Part shown: one piece after another, positions 20,023 through 27,721 of the stretch
How the letters are laid out: every line of letters starts with the position of its first letter
Numbering within the stretch: the first letter of the stretch is position 1
NCBI GenBank assembly: GCA_020721065.1
Contig: DYNM01000026.1
Span: forward strand, 1-37,017
Source of the DNA: Thiocystis violascens
Lineage (GTDB): Bacteria; Pseudomonadota; Gammaproteobacteria; Chromatiales; Chromatiaceae
Direction of reading: 5' to 3'
DNA: 37,017 nucleotides
Notes under the pieces: model-generated
What the model saw: the letters and a program-made list of their open reading frames with translations, nothing else
Databases searched by the model: none
Told to the model about the DNA's origin: nothing
Position numbers and translations under genes: made by a program

Positions 20023-21062
20023 CCACACCGGAGCGTTGCCAGCGCCAGCTTCAGGCGTTGCCATTCGTGTTCATGCCCGGGCAATCCAAAGCGCACACTC
20101 GCCGGTTGCCCAAACCGCCGCACCAAAATCCCCTGCTGCGCCAAACCAGCAGCGATGCAGTCGGCATGTTCGGTCATCACCCATTGAAATAACGCCGTTC
20201 CGCCGTTGGGTGCCAACCCGTGCTGCGTGAGCAGAGTCGCCAAGCGAGCGGCGGCGAGCGGCAGCGCAGCGCGAGTGGTCATCTGCCACGCGCTATCGGT
20301 TAATGCCTGCGTCGCCACCCAGCGCGACGCGCCAGCGACTGTCCACGGCCCGAGCTGCGCTGCGACCTGTGCGCGTAACGCTTTGTCTGCAAACAAAAAT
20401 CCCACGCGAGCGCCAGCTAAACCAAAGAATTTGCCGAGCGAGCGCAGCACGATCAAGCCCGGGCGGTTGAGAGACGGCAACAGGCTGGCGCTCGGCGTGA
20501 CGTCCATAAATGCTTCATCAACGATCAACCAACCGCCGCGAGCCGCCAGCCGCTGCTGCCAATGCAACAGCGTGGCGATTGGCCAGCAACGTCCAGTCGG
20601 ATTATTCGGATTGATGACGATCAGGCAATCCAGCATTTCGCTGCCGTCCGCCAGCCAATGCTCGACGCTGAGATCGGCATCGCTCAACTCAATCACCTGA
20701 TGACCGGCTCGCCGCCAAGCGTGCGCGTGTTCCTGATAACCGACCGCCGGCACACCAACTCGGCAAGGCTGGCGCAGAGTCGGCAGCACTTGAATCGCGG
20801 CCTGTGAACCAGCGAGCGGCAGCGGTGCCGCTGCGCCGTAATACTGCACGGCGGCGCTTTCCAAACCGTCGTCATCTTCGGGCAGCCGTTGCCACACCGA
20901 TTCTGGCGGCAGCGGCACTTGCCAATTGTGCGGATTGACGCCGGTGGACAAATCAAGCCACTGCGCCAGCGGAATGCCAAATTCAGCCGCAGCTTGGCGT
21001 AAACGCCCGCCGTGTTCGGGTGGCGTGAGCGGTGAGAGTGGTGAATCAGTGGCAGTGGTCAT
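20019..21062 (-). CDS. cobD: Threonine-phosphate decarboxylase (cobalamin synthesis)
   Basis: This 347-residue PLP enzyme of the class I/II aminotransferase fold makes (R)-1-amino-2-propanol O-2-phosphate for the aminopropanol arm of cobalamin. It is called CobD in Salmonella and CobC in Pseudomonas. The N-terminal EHGGRLRQAA, LDLSTGVNP, the NPNNPTG motif at 151-157, DEAFMDV and the PLP-lysine K211 in LRSLGKFFGLAGAR support this; this family is the closest fit among aminotransferases with that K-F-F-G-L-A-G context. Start: ATG at 21062, 7 bases after the scpB stop; an ATG at 21089 would overlap scpB. It is the only convincing cobalamin gene here and lies in a minus-strand run behind scpB. Confidence 0.87.
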   Translation of the reverse strand: MTTATDSPLSPLTPPEHGGRLRQAAAEFGIPLAQWLDLSTGVNPHNWQVPLPPESVWQRLPEDDDGLESAAVQYYGAAAPLPLAGSQAAIQVLPTLRQPCRVGVPAVGYQEHAHAWRRAGHQVIELSDADLSVEHWLADGSEMLDCLIVINPNNPTGRCWPIATLLHWQQRLAARGGWLIVDEAFMDVTPSASLLPSLNRPGLIVLRSLGKFFGLAGARVGFLFADKALRAQVAAQLGPWTVAGASRWVATQALTDSAWQMTTRAALPLAAARLATLLTQHGLAPNGGTALFQWVMTEHADCIAAGLAQQGILVRRFGQPASVRFGLPGHEHEWQRLKLALATLRCG

Positions 21063-21069
21063 CGGTGGT

Positions 21070-21648
21070 TTAAGTGGCTGGCGCGGCATCAGGTGGCAGC
21101 GCGTCGGCGTCGGGAAATAACGCTAAATTGGGATCGCGCAGCAGCGCCAGCGGTGGTAAATCGTTGAGTGAGCGCAGCCCGAAATACTCCAAAAAAGCGC
21201 GAGTGGTCGCGTACAGCGCCGGATGTCCGGGCGTGTCACGATGCCCAATGACGCGCACCCATTCTCGTTCGGTGAGGGTTTGTATCAGGTTGGTGCTGAC
21301 GGCAACGCCGCGAATCTCCTCAATTTCGCTGCGCGTGATCGGCTGGCGATAGGCGATCAAGGCCAGCGTTTCCAGCACGGCGCGGGAGTAGCGTGGAGCG
21401 CGTTCTTCCCACAAACGACTGATCCAAGGCGTCATGTCGGGGCGGATTTGCACCCGAAATCCTCCCGCCACTTCGACGAGTTCAATCCCGCGAGCTTGAT
21501 AATCCGCTGCCAATTCGTGCAGCGCAGCGACGAGCTGTGCTCGGTCGGGACGGGCGTCATCGGTAAACAGCGCCCGCAGTTGTTCCAGCGTGAGCGGTGC
21601 GGCGGCGGCAAACAGGGCTGCTTCGATGATGTGTTTGAGCGGAGGCAT
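21070..21648 (-). CDS. scpB: Segregation and condensation protein B (ScpB)
   Basis: This 192-residue winged-helix protein is the kite partner in the SMC-ScpA-ScpB condensin complex for chromosome segregation. Conserved parts are PPLKHIIEAALFAAAAPLT, ELVEVAGGFRVQ, the LETLALIAYRQPITRSEIEEIRG segment and GHPALYATTRAFLEYFGL. Start: ATG at 21648 matches the family start. An in-frame ATG at 21690 would add 14 residues translated from the heptamer repeats upstream (LTTDNRQLPTF) and is less likely. It follows scpA by 57 bases, all repeat sequence, and precedes cobD by 7 bases. Confidence 0.93.
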   Translation of the reverse strand: MPPLKHIIEAALFAAAAPLTLEQLRALFTDDARPDRAQLVAALHELAADYQARGIELVEVAGGFRVQIRPDMTPWISRLWEERAPRYSRAVLETLALIAYRQPITRSEIEEIRGVAVSTNLIQTLTEREWVRVIGHRDTPGHPALYATTRAFLEYFGLRSLNDLPPLALLRDPNLALFPDADALPPDAAPAT

Positions 21649-21659
21649 GTTGGGGAAAG

Positions 21660-21746
21660 TTGGCAGTTGTCGGTTGTCAGTTGTCAGCAAAACCGGAGTT
21701 CTGATTCAAGTTGTCAGTTGGCAGTAAAACTGGAGTTCTGATGGCG
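21660..21746 (-). repeat. TTGTCAG-type heptamer repeats with a 37-base tandem duplication
   Basis: On the plus strand, heptamers TTGGCAG, TTGTCGG, TTGTCAG, TTGTCAG fill 21660-21687, and TTGTCAG, TTGGCAG fill 21711-21724. The block 21673-21709 is imperfectly duplicated at 21710-21746: GTTGTCAG(T)TG-CAG, then AAAACYGGAGTTCTGAT. The second copy encodes the last residues of scpA (SELQFYCQLTT on the minus strand), and the scpA stop falls in the first copy's edge. Confidence 0.85.
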
Positions 21747-22536
21747 TTGCTGGCGCGATGGGCGCGGATTCAGTGATGGCGACGAGGTTGGCTTTCAGCA
21801 GTTCCAACAGCGCCAGCAGCGTGACCACCACGCCCGCTCGCCCTTCTTGCAGATCACACAGCGCGTTAAAACTGCGCGGTGCGCCATCTTGTAACTGCGT
21901 CAGCACCATCGTCATCCGTTCCCGCAGTGACAGTGCCTCCACTGCCACGCAGTGATGTGTGAATAAATCGGCGCGGGTCAACACTTCGCGCAGCGCCAGC
22001 AGCAGATGTGCCAATTCAACTGGCGGCGGAATGCGCTGGCGCGTTCCCGTCGGCACCGCCGCACGAGCAACAAACACATCGCGCTCCAAACGCGGCAGCG
22101 CATCCAAATCTTGCGCCGCTTGTTTAATCAGCGCGTAGTCCTGCAAGCGTTGAATCAGTTGGCGGCGCAAGTCTTCTGGCGTTTGTTCCTCGCCATCCAC
22201 CGTCACGCTCGGCAACAGCAGCCGCGATTTCAATTCAGCCAGCGTGGCGGCCATCACCAAATAATCCGCCGCCAATTCCCAACGTAACGTCGTCATCAGC
22301 TCAACATAAGCCAGATATTGCGCGGCAAGATCGGTGAGCGAAATCGTTAATAAATCAAGATTTTGGCGCTGGATTAAATACAGCAATACATCCAGCGGAC
22401 CTTCAAACGTTTCCAAAAATACCGACAGCGCATCCGGTGGAATGTACAAATCCGGCGGCAGCGTCAGCAGCGGCTCACCCGCCACCCGCACCGGAAGGGC
22501 GTTGCTGTCCATTTCCAAACCGTTGGCAACCGTCAC
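21706..22536 (-). CDS. scpA: Segregation and condensation protein A (ScpA)
   Basis: This is the 276-residue kleisin of the bacterial condensin, which bridges SMC heads and binds ScpB. The N-terminal hallmark FEGPLDVLLYLIQRQNLDLLTISLTDLAAQYL is near 44-76, the block LAADYLVMAATLAELKSRLLLP near 88-109, and the C-terminal winged helix near 200-260. Start: GTG at 22536, 9 bases after the trpS stop; an in-frame ATG at 22512 is the alternative. The last dozen residues (SELQFYCQLTT) are encoded by the tandem repeat described for 21660-21746, so the natural C-terminus has been replaced or extended by repeat sequence. Confidence 0.93.
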   Translation of the reverse strand: MTVANGLEMDSNALPVRVAGEPLLTLPPDLYIPPDALSVFLETFEGPLDVLLYLIQRQNLDLLTISLTDLAAQYLAYVELMTTLRWELAADYLVMAATLAELKSRLLLPSVTVDGEEQTPEDLRRQLIQRLQDYALIKQAAQDLDALPRLERDVFVARAAVPTGTRQRIPPPVELAHLLLALREVLTRADLFTHHCVAVEALSLRERMTMVLTQLQDGAPRSFNALCDLQEGRAGVVVTLLALLELLKANLVAITESAPIAPATPSELQFYCQLTT

Positions 22537-22545
22537 CGCATCCGC

Positions 22546-23766
22546 TCAGATTGACATCATCAGCGACATCGCGTGGCGTACTTCTTCCATCGTCTCCCGC
22601 GCTACATCCCGCGCCCGTTCACAGCCGTCGTTGAGGACGCTGCGCACCAATTCTGGCTGCGCGGCATAGTCCAGCGCCCGCGCTTGAATCGGCAGCAATT
22701 CCGCCAACACGCTGTCAATGATCGGTTGTTTGCAATCGAGACAGCCAATGCCTGCCGAGCGGCAGCCGGTTTGCACCCACTCGCGCACTGCGTCGTTGGA
22801 ATACACCTGATGAAACTGCCACACCGGACATTTGTGTGGATCGCCCGGATCGGTGCGCCGCACCCGCGCTGGATCAGTCGGCATCGTTCGTAGCGCCTTT
22901 TCCACCACCGCTGGCGGATCCCGCAGCGCAATCGTGTTGTTGTACGACTTCGACATTTTTTGACCATCCAAACCCGGCATCCGCGACGCTTTGGTCAGCA
23001 ACGGCTGCGGCTCCGGCAAAATCACCCGCCCACCGCCTTCTAAATAACCGAGCAAGCGCTCGCGGTCAGCGAGCGTGAGATTGCCCTGACCTTCAATCAA
23101 CGCTCGTGCGACTTCCAACGCTTCCGCATCACCCTGTTCTTGATAACGGCGCTTGAGCGTGTCAAACAACTTGGCGTTTTTCTTGCCCATTTTGCGCTTG
23201 GCATCTTCGGCACGTTCTTCAAACCCCGGCTCACGCCCATACAAATGATTGAACCGGCGAGCAATTTCGCGGGTCAGCTCCACATGCGCCACTTGATCCT
23301 CACCAACCGGCACCTGCCCGGCTTTGTAAACGAGAATGTCGGCGCTTTGCAGCAGCGGATAACCGAGAAAACCATAGGTCGCTAAATCGCGCTCTTTCAA
23401 CCGTTCCTGTTGATCTTTGTAAGTTGGCACCCGCTCCAGCCAGCCCAGCGGCGTCATCATCGACAGCAGCAAATGCAGCTCGGCGTGTTCGGGAATGCGC
23501 GATTGCACAAAGATCGTCGCCGAGCCGGGATTCAAACCCGCAGCCAGCCAGTCAATCACCATCTCGCGGCTACTGTCGGGAATGCTGGTTGGATCGTCGT
23601 AATGGGTGGTCAGCGCGTGCCAATCGGCGACAAAAAAGAAACACTCATATTCATGCTGCAATTCCAGCCAATTTTTGAGCACGCCGTGATAGTGCCCCAG
23701 ATGGAGCCGTCCGGTCGGGCGCATTCCCGATAACACCCGCGCATGTTGTGCAGAAACAGAAGACAT
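22546..23766 (-). CDS. trpS: Tryptophan-tRNA ligase
   Basis: This 406-residue class I aminoacyl-tRNA synthetase charges tRNA-Trp. The HIGH-like motif is HLGHYHG at 22-28 and KMSKS is at 270-274. SADILVYKAGQVPVGEDQVAHVELTREIARRFN is the typical tryptophan-enzyme core. An extra segment at about 176-255 (FEERAEDAKRKMGKKNAK... to GGGRVILPE) makes it longer than the E. coli enzyme (about 334), as in the long-form proteobacterial TrpRS. ATG at 23766, 18 bases after the M50 gene. It is followed by scpA. Confidence 0.96.
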   Translation of the reverse strand: MSSVSAQHARVLSGMRPTGRLHLGHYHGVLKNWLELQHEYECFFFVADWHALTTHYDDPTSIPDSSREMVIDWLAAGLNPGSATIFVQSRIPEHAELHLLLSMMTPLGWLERVPTYKDQQERLKERDLATYGFLGYPLLQSADILVYKAGQVPVGEDQVAHVELTREIARRFNHLYGREPGFEERAEDAKRKMGKKNAKLFDTLKRRYQEQGDAEALEVARALIEGQGNLTLADRERLLGYLEGGGRVILPEPQPLLTKASRMPGLDGQKMSKSYNNTIALRDPPAVVEKALRTMPTDPARVRRTDPGDPHKCPVWQFHQVYSNDAVREWVQTGCRSAGIGCLDCKQPIIDSVLAELLPIQARALDYAAQPELVRSVLNDGCERARDVARETMEEVRHAMSLMMSI

Positions 23767-23784
23767 AACTAAAACCGTTTCAAA

Positions 23785-24483
23785 TCAAAGCGATGAATGA
23801 AGAAAAAGTGTGCTGACGATGTCAGCGCCGGGCAGCACTGCAAGAATGCTGTCAACTGCTGGCAACAACACCGAGCCGAGCAATCCGGTGATCAGCAGCG
23901 CCAGCAAAATCACCATTCCGTAAGGCTCCGCCCGATAAAACCAACCAGCAGCGCGGGGCGGCAAAATTCCCGTCATCACCCGCCCACCGTCGAGCGGCAA
24001 CAGTGGCAATAAATTCAGCACCATAAAAAAGACGTTAATCAACACTCCCGCAGCGCCCATGTAGACCAGCGTGAGCGCCAAGCCAGTGCTGACTGGTTGC
24101 AGCAAGGAACCGAGATGCAGCAGCGCCAGCCAGCCCAGCGCCATCAGTAAATTCACGCCCGGCCCGGCAGCAGCAACCAGCGCCATATCGCGGCGCGGAT
24201 GATGCAGATTGCGCCAGTTCACTGGCACCGGTTTGGCCCAGCCGAATAACACGCCGTGTAAAAAAATGAAGGTCAACGCCGGCACCAGCACGGTGCCAAT
24301 CAAATCAATATGTTTGAGCGGATTGAAGGTCACGCGCCCCAGTTGTCGCGCCGTGTCGTCACCCAGTCGGTGCGCGACCCAAGCGTGAGCGGCTTCGTGA
24401 ACGGTGATTGCCAAGATGACCGGCAGCGCCAAAATCGCTACCAGTTGTAACTGCGCTATAAACGCTTGATAAGTGATGTCCAT
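23785..24483 (-). CDS. Site-2 protease family (M50) membrane protein
   Basis: This 232-residue membrane metalloprotease has the zinc motif HEAAH at 29-33 inside the first helix region and the NLLPLLPLDGGRV motif at 157-169, whose Asp165 is the third zinc ligand of the family. About six hydrophobic segments are seen. It lacks PDZ domains and is shorter than RseP, fitting the small M50 group often found beside trpS and scpA. Its substrate is unknown. Start: ATG at 24483; a TTG three codons earlier is also in frame. It is 9 bases from the YciO-like gene and 18 from trpS, so it is part of one operon. Confidence 0.9.
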   Translation of the reverse strand: MDITYQAFIAQLQLVAILALPVILAITVHEAAHAWVAHRLGDDTARQLGRVTFNPLKHIDLIGTVLVPALTFIFLHGVLFGWAKPVPVNWRNLHHPRRDMALVAAAGPGVNLLMALGWLALLHLGSLLQPVSTGLALTLVYMGAAGVLINVFFMVLNLLPLLPLDGGRVMTGILPPRAAGWFYRAEPYGMVILLALLITGLLGSVLLPAVDSILAVLPGADIVSTLFLHSSL

Positions 24484-24492
24484 TTGTTCCAA

Positions 24493-25119
24493 TTAGTCCT
24501 CAATAAATTGTGTTGCATCGCCCTTGCCCCGCCGTACCAACGTCGGCGGTTCGGTGGTCATATCCACCACGGTGGTTGGTTCCAGCCCGCAGAACCCGCC
24601 ATCAATAATTAAATCAACGTGTTTATCCAACAGCTCGCGCATGTCATAGGGATCAGTCAGCGGTTCGGTAGCGTCCGGCATGATGAGCGTGGTGCTCAAA
24701 ATCGGTTGATTCAGTTCGCCGAGCAGCGCCCGACAAATCGCGTGATCGGGAACGCGAATGCCGATGGCTTTGCGCTTCGGATGCAGCAGACGACGCGGCA
24801 CCTGTTTGGTCGCCTCGTGAACGAAGGTGTACGCGCCGGGCGTGAGCGATTTCAGCAGGCGAAACGCTTGATTGTCGATGCGAGCGTAGGTCGTGATTTC
24901 CGACAAATCCCGACACAGCAACGTGAAATTGTGCTTGTCGTCCAAACGCCGAATTCGCCGAATTCGCTCCATCGCGCCCTTCTCGCCGAGCTGACAGCCC
25001 AGCGCATACGACGAATCAGTTGGATACACCACCACGCCGCCTTCCAACAAAATCTCCACTGCGCGGCGCACCAAACGCGGCTGTGGATTATCGGGATGAA
25101 TCTGAAAAAACTGCGCCAT
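24493..25119 (-). CDS. YciO/Sua5-YrdC family protein (threonylcarbamoyl-AMP synthase-like)
   Basis: This 208-residue protein has the YrdC fold. YPTDSSYALGCQ at 33-43, FTLLCRDLSEITTYA near 65-79, TPGAYTFVHEATKQVPRRL near 93-111 and IGIRVPDH near 119-126 are the family blocks. YrdC proteins make the threonylcarbamoyl-AMP used for t6A37 of tRNA; YciO is a paralogue whose role is less clear. Length and neighbours (PHP protein, M50, trpS) fit YciO. Start: ATG at 25119 with AGGA about 7 bases upstream. Confidence 0.88.
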   Translation of the reverse strand: MAQFFQIHPDNPQPRLVRRAVEILLEGGVVVYPTDSSYALGCQLGEKGAMERIRRIRRLDDKHNFTLLCRDLSEITTYARIDNQAFRLLKSLTPGAYTFVHEATKQVPRRLLHPKRKAIGIRVPDHAICRALLGELNQPILSTTLIMPDATEPLTDPYDMRELLDKHVDLIIDGGFCGLEPTTVVDMTTEPPTLVRRGKGDATQFIED

Positions 25120-25169
25120 ATCAAAATCCTAGTTCGGCAGCGGCTGGTGAAAAGAGTTGTCAATGAGTG

Positions 25170-25198
25170 GTTGTCAGTTGTCAGTTGTCGGTTGTCAG
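25170..25198 (+). repeat. Four tandem TTGTCAG-type heptamers
   Basis: TTGTCAG, TTGTCAG, TTGTCGG, TTGTCAG are consecutive at 25171-25198. They lie in the 129-base gap between the PHP gene and the YciO-like gene. The heptamers are the same class as at 21660, 26151 and 29185. Confidence 0.85.
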
Positions 25199-25248
25199 TA
25201 AAAGCAAGTTGTGAACGGGCTGCATCTGGCGCGACTGACGACTGATTT

Positions 25249-26088
25249 TTAAATCACCCAATCTCGCCACACCGGCACGCAGTTTGTCGGGAACGGCGGC
25301 AGGCGTCCCAATTGCAACCACGCATGTTCTGGTCCATGAAAATCAGACCCCACCGATGCCAGCAACTGCTGTTCGCGGGCGAGGCGGGCAAAATTCAGAA
25401 TGTCATCGCGGCTGTGTGTGCTGGTCACGACCTCCAGCGCCGCGCCACCCGCGTTGTGAAATTCTCGGATAAAGCGCAGTAAACGGGTGTGCGTCAGGCG
25501 ATACCGCCCCGGATGCGCAATCACCGCTTGTCCGCCCGCAGCGCGAATCCAGCTCACCGCAGCTTCCAAACTCGCCCATTGTCCGGCGACGTGTCCGGGT
25601 TTGCCGTGCGTCAAAAACCGCTTAAAAACCTCGTTGGTGTCGGCAGCCAGACCGCGCTGCACCAGCAACCGCGCAAAATGCGTGCGTCCAATCAAGCTGC
25701 CATTGGAAAACCCTCGCGCTCCTTCATAAGCATCGTCAATGCCATGTTTCGCCAAACGTCGCCCAATTTCTTCCGCTCGCCACGCCCGAAAAGTGCGCAA
25801 TTCCGCCAGCCCGGTCGCTAATTCTGGCGCATCAACCGCCACTCCCAGCCCGACGATATGCACCGTGCGCTCGCCCCAAGTGGCGGAAATCTCAACGCCA
25901 GCAATCAACCGGATGCCGTGCTCCAGCGCAGCAGCGGTCGCCTCAGCAATGCCGGACGTGGTGTCGTGATCGGTGAGCGCCAGCACCGTCACTCCCGCTG
26001 CTGCGGCTCGCGCCACCAACTCGGCGGGAGTCAGGGTGCCGTCAGATGCGGTGGAATGGGTGTGTAAATCATAGGTGTCATGGTTCAT
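25249..26088 (-). CDS. PHP-domain phosphoesterase (TrpH/YciV-like)
   Basis: This 279-residue PHP-fold enzyme has the metal-binding motifs DLHTHSTASDGTLTP at 7-21 and LTDHDT at 38-43; an AHPGRY segment and an SDFHGPE segment near the C-terminus complete the ligand set. In E. coli the homologue (YciV/TrpH, RNase AM) hydrolyses 3',5'-bisphosphonucleotides and acts as a 5'-3' exonuclease on short RNAs. The gene heads the minus-strand series PHP-yciO-M50-trpS-scpA-scpB, as in many gammaproteobacteria. Start: ATG at 26088 with no clear ribosome site. It is divergent from trkA across a region carrying a large inverted repeat. Confidence 0.9.
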   Translation of the reverse strand: MNHDTYDLHTHSTASDGTLTPAELVARAAAAGVTVLALTDHDTTSGIAEATAAALEHGIRLIAGVEISATWGERTVHIVGLGVAVDAPELATGLAELRTFRAWRAEEIGRRLAKHGIDDAYEGARGFSNGSLIGRTHFARLLVQRGLAADTNEVFKRFLTHGKPGHVAGQWASLEAAVSWIRAAGGQAVIAHPGRYRLTHTRLLRFIREFHNAGGAALEVVTSTHSRDDILNFARLAREQQLLASVGSDFHGPEHAWLQLGRLPPFPTNCVPVWRDWVI

Positions 26089-26155
26089 CGCGCTAGTTTA
26101 ACCGGTCTGATCGCAAAGAAGCGCCCGCTTGCAGGTGCGCTTGTGCGCAATGGCG

Positions 26156-26234
26156 TTGTCAGTTTTCAGTTGTCCGTAAGCGGCGACAACACTGTTTTTG
26201 ACTGACAACTGAAAACTGAAAACCGCCAACTGTG
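26156..26234. repeat. Heptamer-derived inverted repeat between PHP gene and trkA
   Basis: The 16-base arms at 26159-26174 and 26204-26219 are perfect inverted copies built from TTTTCAGTTGTC-type units, with a 29-base loop. It is related to the TTGTCAG heptamers of the neighbouring gaps. No T-run follows that would make it a terminator for either gene. Its AT-rich flanks lie in the 223-base divergent region that must hold both promoters, but I could not assign -35/-10 boxes. Confidence 0.8.
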
Positions 26235-26311
26235 TTTTGTAGGCACGCAACAGCGCAGCGCGTTAGGATCGCCGCCTTCAAATGCCAAAGCCAATCTACA
26301 AGGCGAATGCC

Positions 26312-27721
26312 GTGAAAATCATCATTTTAGGTGCCGGTCAAGTCGGCAGCTCGGTGGCAGAAAGTCTGGTTTCAGAAGCGAATGAAATTAACGTGATCGA
26401 CACCGACACCCGTCGTCTGCGGCAATTGCAGGATCGGCTCGATCTGCGCACGGTGGTTGGCAATGCCGCGCTGCCGTCGGTGTTGCGGCAAGCTGGCGCG
26501 GAAGACACCGATTTATTGATTGCCGTGACGCAGAGCGATCAAACCAATCTATGCGCCTGCCGCACCGCTGATACCCTGTTCAAAATTCCCACCAAAATCG
26601 CCCGCCTACGTTCTGCCGATTACAGCGTTCATCCTGAACTGCTAGATGCTAAAAATTTCGCCGTCGATTTCAGCATCTGCCCTGAACAGATCGTCACCGA
26701 TTACCTGTTGAAACTGATCGAATTTCCCGAAGCCTTGCAAGTGTTGGAATTCGCCGACGGCATGGTCAGTCTGGTTGCTGCTCGTGCTGTGGCAGGTGGA
26801 CCGTTGATCGGACATCCGGTCAGCGATTTGCGCCGCCACATGCCCGACATTGATGCGCGGATCGCCGCCATTTATCGCCGTGATCAACCGATTATGCCGA
26901 CCGGAGAAACGCTGATTGAAGCTGGCGACGAGGTGTTTTATCTCGCCGCCACCCGCGATATTCGCCAAGTGATGACGGAACTGCGTCGCCGCGATCAACC
27001 GACACGGCGCTTGATGATCGCCGGTGGCGGCAATATCGGCTCACGATTGGCGGAAGTCGCGCAAGATCGCTACCAAGTCAAGGTGATTGAGGCGAATGAA
27101 GGACGGGCGCGGGATTTAGGTTCGGCGCTGAATTCGGCGCTGGTCTTGTGCGGCGATGCGACCGATGAAACGCTGTTAAATGCTGAAAACATTGATGATA
27201 TGGACTTTTTTCTGGCGCTGACCAATGACGATGAAAACAACATCATGGCCGCGTTATTGGCAAAAAATCTCGGTGCCAGGCGCGTGCTGGCGCTGATCAA
27301 TCGGCGAGCGTATGCCGATTTGTTGCAGGCAGATCGGATTGATATTGCGATTTCGCCTGCGCAGGTTTCCATCGGCTCGCTGCTGGCGCATGTGCGGCGC
27401 GGCGATGTCGCAGCGGTTCACAGCTTGCGGCGCGGCGCAGCCGAGGCGCTGGAATTCGTGGTACACGGCGACGCCTCGACCTCAAAAGTGATTGGTCGTC
27501 ACATTCACGAACTGGATTTGCCGCGTGGTGCCAGCATTGGCGCGATTGTGCGCGGAGTCAGTCAGGACACACCCGGCGCGAGTTTACGGCTGGGGCAGGT
27601 GTTAATTGCACACGGAGACACTTTGATTGAAGCGGAAGATCACGTCATTCTTTTTTTGGCGAGTAAAGATTTAGTGCCAAAAATTGAGCGATATTTTCAA
27701 GTCGGACTGGCGTTTTTCTAA
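26312..27721 (+). CDS. trkA: Trk potassium uptake regulator TrkA
   Basis: This 469-residue cytoplasmic protein gates TrkH. It consists of two tandem RCK units: the first Rossmann motif is IIILGAGQVGSSVAE at the N-terminus, and the second, RLMIAGGGNIGSRLAE, is near 229-244. Each is followed by a TrkA-C region (GGPLIGHPVSDLRRHM and SKVIGRHIHELDLPRGASIGAIVRG). Start: GTG at 26312 matches the family start (MKIIILGAG) with AAGG 8 bases upstream; an in-frame ATG at 26282 would add ten unrelated residues. trkH follows immediately after the stop codon. Codon use is CTG/GCG-rich, unlike trkH. Confidence 0.95.
   Translation: MKIIILGAGQVGSSVAESLVSEANEINVIDTDTRRLRQLQDRLDLRTVVGNAALPSVLRQAGAEDTDLLIAVTQSDQTNLCACRTADTLFKIPTKIARLRSADYSVHPELLDAKNFAVDFSICPEQIVTDYLLKLIEFPEALQVLEFADGMVSLVAARAVAGGPLIGHPVSDLRRHMPDIDARIAAIYRRDQPIMPTGETLIEAGDEVFYLAATRDIRQVMTELRRRDQPTRRLMIAGGGNIGSRLAEVAQDRYQVKVIEANEGRARDLGSALNSALVLCGDATDETLLNAENIDDMDFFLALTNDDENNIMAALLAKNLGARRVLALINRRAYADLLQADRIDIAISPAQVSIGSLLAHVRRGDVAAVHSLRRGAAEALEFVVHGDASTSKVIGRHIHELDLPRGASIGAIVRGVSQDTPGASLRLGQVLIAHGDTLIEAEDHVILFLASKDLVPKIERYFQVGLAFF

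Noticed and set aside
19675..20230. Plus-strand open frames opposite cobD and the CobT-like gene
   Set aside because: They are rich in Arg/Ala/Ser with no family resemblance and overlap a clear minus-strand gene run; typical shadow frames in GC-rich DNA.
24619..25245. A 208-residue plus-strand frame opposite the YciO-like gene
   Set aside because: It is antisense to a conserved gene and ends in translated heptamer repeats (LSVVSCRLSV), so it is not a gene.
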